NCBI RefSeq assembly: GCF_029893325.1
Contig: NZ_JARXWL010000015.1
Location: 1-64,000, forward strand
Reading direction: 5' to 3'
Source: Enterococcus sp. PF1-24
Lineage (GTDB): Bacteria; Bacillota; Bacilli; Lactobacillales; Enterococcaceae
DNA: 64,000 bases
In this document: in pieces, positions 59,648 to 64,000 of the stretch
How the letters are laid out: each line of letters starts with the position of its first letter
Position numbering within the stretch: position 1 is the stretch's first letter
Notes under the pieces: model-generated
The model's input: only the letters and a program-made list of their open reading frames with translations
Databases searched by the model: none
Told to the model about the DNA's origin: nothing
Position numbers and translations under genes: made by a program

Positions 59648-60229
59648 TCATTCTGGCTGACTTTCTTTTAAGCGGGCTGCCACTCCCAAAAAGAAAGTTT
59701 CGTAAGCATACTCGATGCTACTTTCAACAGAGGATTCGTGAGAAAAGCCATTATGACTATCTACATCCGCAAATCCTTGGGCGATACTCCTGACAGTCCG
59801 AATAATATGGGAAGCTTCTAGTTCATTCGCTCCTAAATCTTGACTGACTTGGTAAACCAGCTGAATCACTTCATAAAACAATGATCCCTTTGGCACATCC
59901 ACATTTAAATTCATCCATTGAATCGTTTCGTAAAGTCCTTTATGTTCTCTAGCAAAACGAATATAAGCAATCCCCATCGCTTGCAGCGCTTCTATGCCAC
60001 TTTTACCAATTACTGAACGAACAATTTCATTTTTGACTAGCTCTAAAGCTTGATTGGAAACCATTATTTTAATTTCCTCCAAGTTTTTAAAATGTTTATA
60101 TAAAGCAGGCGAACTCACATTTAAGCGCTGGCTCATTTCTTTTAAAGTCAAATTCTCTAGTCCCTGTTCATCGGTGATAGCCATCGCAGTTTGAATAATT
60201 AATTCTTTATTAATCAGATACTTTGGCAT
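59648..60229 (-). CDS. TetR-family repressor
   Basis: A 193-residue regulator. The HTH (about 22-45) is LKEMSQRLNVSSPALYKHF, and the C-terminal part resembles the WHG-type TetR_C_33 domain (SHIIRTVRSIAQGFADVD). It heads an operon with DUF3788 and the GyrI-like pseudogene, and its promoter carries a perfect palindrome, so it most likely represses itself and these genes. Confidence 0.92.
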   Translation of the reverse strand: MPKYLINKELIIQTAMAITDEQGLENLTLKEMSQRLNVSSPALYKHFKNLEEIKIMVSNQALELVKNEIVRSVIGKSGIEALQAMGIAYIRFAREHKGLYETIQWMNLNVDVPKGSLFYEVIQLVYQVSQDLGANELEASHIIRTVRSIAQGFADVDSHNGFSHESSVESSIEYAYETFFLGVAARLKESQPE

Positions 60230-60266
60230 TAGAATGCCCCTTTTCTTTTAATTAACTTACATCACC

Positions 60267-60295
60267 ATTATAGTTAATCGGATTAACTATGTCAA
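60267..60295 (-). promoter_or_regulatory. tetR promoter with operator in the spacer
   Basis: Minus-strand TTGACA (60290-60295) and TATAAT (60267-60272), both perfect, are 17 apart. The palindrome ATAGTTAAT-CGG-ATTAACTAT (60270-60290) fills the spacer. This is a textbook steric-block operator for the TetR protein. Confidence 0.9.
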
Positions 60296-60307
60296 ATTGA
60301 CTTTATG

Positions 60308-60342
60308 AAAAAACAGCTTACTAATTTTTTAGTAAGCTGTAA
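60308..60342 (-). terminator. Terminator of the AraC/GyrI-like gene
   Basis: ACAGCTTACTA and TAGTAAGCTGT form a perfect stem followed by six T on the minus strand. Confidence 0.88.
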
Positions 60343-60350
60343 AATACTGA

Positions 60351-61211
60351 TTATTTTTTGACAACTCGCGTCACTGGAATCCAATTTTCAACACTGTTGT
60401 CTTCACCATACACTTCTAAATCAGGACCAAAAGCAAATTCATAACCACTGGTTGGCAACCAATCCATAACAATTTGTCTTTGAAACTCTTGTAGCTCAGC
60501 AGGTGTCCCCATTGGATGCTTGAAAGCTGCCCAAGTCATCTCGGGAATAACTATTTCAGCCTCCCCTGTTGAACATTCAAGCGTGCTGGCAACGCCAATA
60601 TAGTAATCAAAGGCGCTCTCATCTAAATTAGGATTATAATCACTGACCCCTAATAAGCCAAAAGGTGCCTGATTCATTTTAGCAAGCAACTCAGGAATAA
60701 CAGCGGTTTGCTGTACCTCTTGCCAAAAAGCTGGTAACTCGCGATAACTTTTACTGTTTTCCATGGTAGTATGAATTTTTTTACCAACTACCCGAAAACT
60801 TTTGGTGGTTACTATTTTATAATCCAGTGGGCTCGCTCCTTTGATGGACAACTCAAAGCGTAACGGCGGATAAGCTTTAATCACGTGCTCGCCTTTTTTA
60901 ATATCTTTAGGAGTCACGCCATGAAAGGCTTTGAAAGCCCGGTTAAATGAAGTCGGTGAGCTATAGCCATACTTATAAGCAATATCTGTTACCGTACTAT
61001 CTTCAGCCAATAAATCAAAAGCTGCACTAGCTAAGCGACGATTACGAATATACTCAGAAATCGGTGTGTTGGTTAGCATTAAAAATAAGCGTTGCAAATG
61101 ATACGGCGAATACCCAATCAACTGCCCTAATTCTGTATAGTCAATTTCATCAGTAAGATGTTCTTCTATAAAAGAAACGATTTCATTAAAACCCAAAACA
61201 ATATTATTCAT
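60351..61211 (-). CDS. AraC-family regulator with GyrI-like effector domain
   Basis: A 286-residue Rob/SoxS-like regulator. The N-terminal AraC HTH (about 8-108) has YSPYHLQRLFLMLTNTP and YKYGYSSPTSFNRAFK. The C-terminal GyrI-like domain (about 128-286) starts YKIVTTKSFRVVGKK and ends with DLEVYGEDNSVENWIPV; it binds small hydrophobic ligands in related proteins. It is next to a stand-alone GyrI-like gene with the same domain. Confidence 0.92.
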   Translation of the reverse strand: MNNIVLGFNEIVSFIEEHLTDEIDYTELGQLIGYSPYHLQRLFLMLTNTPISEYIRNRRLASAAFDLLAEDSTVTDIAYKYGYSSPTSFNRAFKAFHGVTPKDIKKGEHVIKAYPPLRFELSIKGASPLDYKIVTTKSFRVVGKKIHTTMENSKSYRELPAFWQEVQQTAVIPELLAKMNQAPFGLLGVSDYNPNLDESAFDYYIGVASTLECSTGEAEIVIPEMTWAAFKHPMGTPAELQEFQRQIVMDWLPTSGYEFAFGPDLEVYGEDNSVENWIPVTRVVKK

Positions 61212-61241
61212 TATAAATACTCCTTCTTAAATGCTTAAAAA

Positions 61242-61736
61242 CTATTTTTTCTTTACAGGAACCCAAATTCCAACCTCATCATCCTTGCCATAAACTTCCA
61301 TGTCAGGAGCGGCTGATATCATTTTGCCAGATTTATAACCTGTATTTAATAACTGATAATCCGCTTGCGGTTCCCATTTGTTAACGATATTCATTTGTGT
61401 TTTCCCACTAGTTTTACGAGTACATGGAAAAACCGCCCAAGTCATTGCTGGCACAAGATATTCTTCTAACTCTGTTGGTGTTTCAAGCGTGGTTGAAGCC
61501 GCAATATAATAGTCAAATTTCTTATTATCTTGACTATCTACATTATAAACACTTACTCCCATTAATCCAAGGGGCTCTTGCGTAATAAACGGCACCAATA
61601 TTTCATTTTTCTTTTCTTTGATAATCTTTTTCCAAAAAGCCGGACAGTCTCTCATTCCTTTAAACATAGCATTAGTGGAAGAAATTTTATAACCCACAAT
61701 TTTAAATTCGCCTAAACTTTCAATCCGATATTCCAT
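61242..61736 (-). CDS. Stand-alone GyrI-like effector-binding protein
   Basis: About 164 residues from the third ATG behind AGGGGAG (best spacing of three consecutive ATG codons). The whole protein is a GyrI-like domain (EFKIVGYKISSTNAMFKG, CPAFWKKII, PDMEVYGKDDEVGIWVPV). It is closely similar to the C-terminal domain of the AraC-type protein just downstream, so the pair may have arisen by duplication. It probably binds or sequesters a small molecule. Confidence 0.85.
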   Translation of the reverse strand: MEYRIESLGEFKIVGYKISSTNAMFKGMRDCPAFWKKIIKEKKNEILVPFITQEPLGLMGVSVYNVDSQDNKKFDYYIAASTTLETPTELEEYLVPAMTWAVFPCTRKTSGKTQMNIVNKWEPQADYQLLNTGYKSGKMISAAPDMEVYGKDDEVGIWVPVKKK

Positions 61737-61793
61737 CATCATTACTCCCCTTTTTTTATCTGATAAATTTATTTTACCAAGTAGCAAATAGAA

Positions 61794-61830
61794 AAACCTT
61801 ACATCTCCTGCTAGAAAATGTAAGGTTTGA
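61794..61830 (-). terminator. Terminator of the SRPBCC/MarR operon
   Basis: AAACCTTACA and TGTAAGGTTT arms with a TTTTTCTATTT tail on the minus strand. A second hairpin (AGACTATAGAAA/TTTCTATAGTCT, 61836-61869) follows at its right and has its T run on the plus side. Confidence 0.75.
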
Positions 61831-61880
61831 AGGTAGACTATAGAAAATAAAATGCTTTCTATAGTCTGTTTTTATAAATT

Positions 61881-62345
61881 TCAATTTTTATGCGTATTTC
61901 CTTCCACCAAATCAAGTAATAAGTCATTGAAGGTTTCTCGATTAGCTGCTAAAACACTGAAAAAACGCTTATCAATATTTTCTACAATGGGTAAAGCTTG
62001 CGTTAAGGTTGTTTGGCCTTTTTCGGTCATTTTAACAGCTTTTGCTCGTGTATCATGTAACGATTCTTGCCGAAATAGCAGCTGCGCTTTTTCTAAATTT
62101 CTGATAATTGTAGACACCGTCATGACGTCAATATCGGCTTTTTTAGAAATATCGACTTGCGTAACTTCAGTTGCTGTTTGGCTGAGATAACCTAAAGAAG
62201 CCAACACAATAAATTGAGGATGAGTCAAATGAATAGTCTTTAATTCATCTTTGATAGCTTTATGCCATAAATTATAGACTTTTACAAATGAAAAACCAAT
62301 AGACTCGTTAGAACTATCTTTAAACTCTGATTTAAAATTACTCAT
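61881..62345 (-). CDS. MarR-family transcriptional regulator
   Basis: A 154-residue winged-helix regulator: TQVDISKKADIDVMTVSTII and NLEKAQLLFRQESLHDTRAK. It overlaps the end of the SRPBCC gene by eight bases and is cotranscribed with it. The inverted repeat in the shared promoter is its likely operator. Confidence 0.92.
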   Translation of the reverse strand: MSNFKSEFKDSSNESIGFSFVKVYNLWHKAIKDELKTIHLTHPQFIVLASLGYLSQTATEVTQVDISKKADIDVMTVSTIIRNLEKAQLLFRQESLHDTRAKAVKMTEKGQTTLTQALPIVENIDKRFFSVLAANRETFNDLLLDLVEGNTHKN

Positions 62346-62757
62346 TAGTCACCTTCACCAATGAAAAAATTGACTTAGGAACATCCGCAAAGACTTGTGA
62401 AACAAAGCCTAAATCTTCAACAGTTGCTGCTCTATCAAGAGGAACAAAGCTAACAGAATGTCTGATTACTGTTTTGTTGTCAATTTCCTCAAGCACATGA
62501 CTAAAGTAAAGAGTTCCCACTTCAGGAATTTCTGTTTTATCAATAAATTCTTTATTTTTAATCACCGATACCAAAGTAAAAGCCATGGCTGGTTGGCCAG
62601 CTAATTTCATTTCGCCAGTCGTTCCCGTTTGAAATGCGCCATTCAAAGAAATGTCTTCCAAATCATCTTCCCAAGCAAACCATTTATTAACATCTTCATA
62701 AAAAGCCCAAATTTCCTCAACTGTTTTATCTGTTTCCAATTCAAAACTAAATTTCAT
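62338..62757 (-). CDS. SRPBCC-family ligand-binding protein
   Basis: A 139-residue START/Bet v1-like protein from the ATG six bases after GAAGGA; a longer frame would run through the promoter. It begins FSFELETDKTVEEIWAFYED and has VNKWFAWEDDLEDISL typical of the family. It probably binds a hydrophobic ligand. It is the first gene of a two-gene operon with a MarR regulator. Confidence 0.85.
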   Translation of the reverse strand: MKFSFELETDKTVEEIWAFYEDVNKWFAWEDDLEDISLNGAFQTGTTGEMKLAGQPAMAFTLVSVIKNKEFIDKTEIPEVGTLYFSHVLEEIDNKTVIRHSVSFVPLDRAATVEDLGFVSQVFADVPKSIFSLVKVTNE

Positions 62758-62772
62758 TATAATCCTTCTTTC

Positions 62773-62819
62773 TTTAATAAGTACGATTATAGTATAAACG
62801 CTTATTAAATTAAAGTCAA
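62773..62819 (-). promoter_or_regulatory. Promoter of the SRPBCC/MarR operon with inverted repeat
   Basis: Minus-strand TTGACT (62814-62819) and TATACT (62791-62796) are 17 apart. The perfect nine-base inverted repeat TTTAATAAG-N19-CTTATTAAA (62773-62781 and 62801-62809) flanks the -10. It is the probable MarR binding site. Confidence 0.7.
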
Positions 62820-62970
62820 TGAGATTATTTGTTGCATTTTTTAATGTTAAATTACAGTTATTTATATCGCTATGAGTTACATCTTTCAATTCAGATATTA
62901 AAAATAGGAATGTAGAAGTTTCTACAGCTTTTTTTTATCATATTTTTCACTCATAAAATACTAAGCAAAT

Positions 62971-63567
62971 TTATTGGATTACTATTTGCTCCTTTATCCA
63001 TTCAAAAACCAATTCACTTACTTCATCTATAGACTTATTATCCACTTCTAAAATATCTACATCCTGCCTATTCAAAAACCATTTACGCTTAAGGGGTAAT
63101 AAATTTTTAATATAAAAATCAAAAAAATCTCTATTTCTCGAACAATCGCCTGTTTTTCGTTGTAATAAAGTTTCATCTGTAGCGTTTAAATATAAAATTC
63201 TTTTTGGAAAATTATTTCTTAATATCTGTAATTCTTTTTTTAAAGCAGTGGTAACATCCCAATCAACACCGATAGCTTTTGGATAATTTAAAGTATAAAA
63301 TTCAATTTCCTCTGCACCAAAATCCATTACTGAACAAATATATTTAGAAGCCTCTTTGTATCTTTGACATTCATTTTCTATAAACAATTTCTGTATTTCT
63401 AAATAGTCTTTATAGTTATTTTTATTTAAGCCTTTGTTTTTAATTTCAGCTAGTACATGACCATTTCTTTCATAGCTAATATGTGCAATAGATGAATGTT
63501 TTTCAATAAAGCGTAACGTTGCTATTTTTCTTACAGCCATAGAACCTTGTAATGAAAGATATAACAC
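62971..63567 (-). CDS. P-loop kinase-like protein with altered Walker A
   Basis: A 198-residue protein with the layout of small AAA/thymidylate-kinase-like proteins: an N-terminal strand with LSLQGSMAVRKIATLRFIEK, a middle FGAEEIEFYTLNYPKAIGVD, and a lid-like RNRDFFDFYIKNLLP. The Walker A would normally read GxxxxGKT; here it is GSMAVRKI, with Gly replaced by Arg and Thr by Ile. It may be inactive or a changed kinase. The start is GTG with GAGG nine bases upstream. Confidence 0.7.
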   Translation of the reverse strand: MLYLSLQGSMAVRKIATLRFIEKHSSIAHISYERNGHVLAEIKNKGLNKNNYKDYLEIQKLFIENECQRYKEASKYICSVMDFGAEEIEFYTLNYPKAIGVDWDVTTALKKELQILRNNFPKRILYLNATDETLLQRKTGDCSRNRDFFDFYIKNLLPLKRKWFLNRQDVDILEVDNKSIDEVSELVFEWIKEQIVIQ

Positions 63568-63582
63568 TAAGATTTACCTCAC

Positions 63583-64000
63583 TTATTTATTTATATCAGA
63601 GATAATCATATTAACGACTTGCTCTTGACTCATTTCCGCTGTAATCAAAGTTTCATTTGGAAAATTTAATACGTCTTTTTCCAGCCACCATTGCTTCATA
63701 CGATCTGCACCAAATTCTTTGGCTTTCTCCCTTTGGCTATGACGTAGCAAAGTTACTTCAAAAGGCACATCATAACAATAGGTATGTACCTTATTATCAA
63801 AAATATGATATAGCTTTTCAAACATCTCTCTATAAATATGAGACCCTAAAATCCCTTCGATAATAACTATATCAAATTTATCATGACCAAATTCAGCAAT
63901 TAGTTGAATTAAATCAGTAGTCGGATTTTCTTTACGATCTTTAACATTTAAAATGTCTAAACGAATTTCATCTTGAGAAATTTTCATCACTTTTCCACGT
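63583..64000 (-). CDS. Kinase-like P-loop protein, N-terminus outside the window
   Basis: The frame is open to the window edge; the residues before the first ATG read RGKV, so the P-loop part lies beyond position 64000. The visible part has KISQDEIRLDILNVKDR, DIVIIEGILGSHIY (a Walker B-like strand) and the lid region HSQREKAKEFGADRM. It resembles AAA_33/zeta-toxin-type small kinases. It lies just upstream of the altered P-loop gene and may be its partner. Confidence 0.75.
   Translation of the reverse strand, partial: RGKVMKISQDEIRLDILNVKDRKENPTTDLIQLIAEFGHDKFDIVIIEGILGSHIYREMFEKLYHIFDNKVHTYCYDVPFEVTLLRHSQREKAKEFGADRMKQWWLEKDVLNFPNETLITAEMSQEQVVNMIISDINK

Noticed and set aside
62890-62970. 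Plus-strand terminator (GTAGAA/TTCTAC with T run)
   Set aside because: There is no plus-strand gene to end; it may be chance or serve an unseen transcript.

Overview
The window is a low-GC Gram-positive chromosome segment. Three things point to Enterococcus or a close relative: the gene order cggR-gap-pgk-tpiA-eno next to rpoN, the atp operon beside smpB-rnr-secG, and an AdcA fused to a ZinT domain. The species cannot be fixed by eye. Most genes lie on the minus strand and are read right to left.

Layout. (1) 1-7.1 kb: complete F1Fo ATP synthase operon atpBEFHAGDC, ending in a terminator at the window edge. (2) 7.3-11.6 kb: smpB, rnr, a carboxylesterase and secG (trans-translation, RNA decay, secretion). 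(3) 11.7-17 kb: small accessory genes: an acetyltransferase with a 4Fe-4S protein, a membrane-anchored hydrolase, a PadR/DUF1700 stress-type operon with a clear operator, an NTF2-like protein, an EamA transporter and a small membrane protein. (4) 17.1-24.5 kb: central glycolytic operon with its repressor CggR and operator, then sigma-54. (5) 24.5-25.6 kb: tRNA-Arg(CCG) and a lipoprotein. (6) 25.7-46.7 kb: a 21-kb phage-tail cassette. (7) 46.7-49.6 kb: AdcA with a perfect Zur-type operator, a MarR regulator and DUF2316. (8) 49.7-58.4 kb: alpha-mannoside module (ABC binding protein, two permeases, GH38 mannosidase, AraC-family membrane regulator). (9) 58.6-64 kb: small regulators, three GyrI-like effector-domain genes (one broken), a MarR/SRPBCC pair and two kinase-like P-loop genes, the last cut by the window end.

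The most notable region is the tail cassette. It encodes a tail tube, tail chaperones with a -1 frameshift, a 1571-residue tape measure, a Dit-like protein, a lysin/hub protein, a collagen-containing receptor-binding protein, holin and GH25 endolysin. Control genes are a repressor with an ImmA-type protease, a Cro-like protein and an ArpU-like late regulator. No integrase, replication, terminase, portal, capsid or protease gene is present, nor a tail sheath. This is the pattern of a non-contractile (F-type) phage-tail-like bacteriocin kept under phage-style control, comparable in concept to Listeria monocin and the headless-looking core prophage pp2 of E. faecalis. Odd features are cysteine-rich tail proteins, reversed domain order in the hub/lysin, duplicated 38-bp sites ahead of the late operon, face-to-face early promoters, and a decaying tandem array of a membrane zinc-ribbon gene inside the tail operon.

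Smaller signals include a 135-bp intergenic repeat found in the atp operon and in the adcA leader, several palindromic operators lying exactly in promoter spacers, a large nested inverted repeat in the mannoside operon, and single-base losses in a gyrI-like gene and probably at the end of eno.
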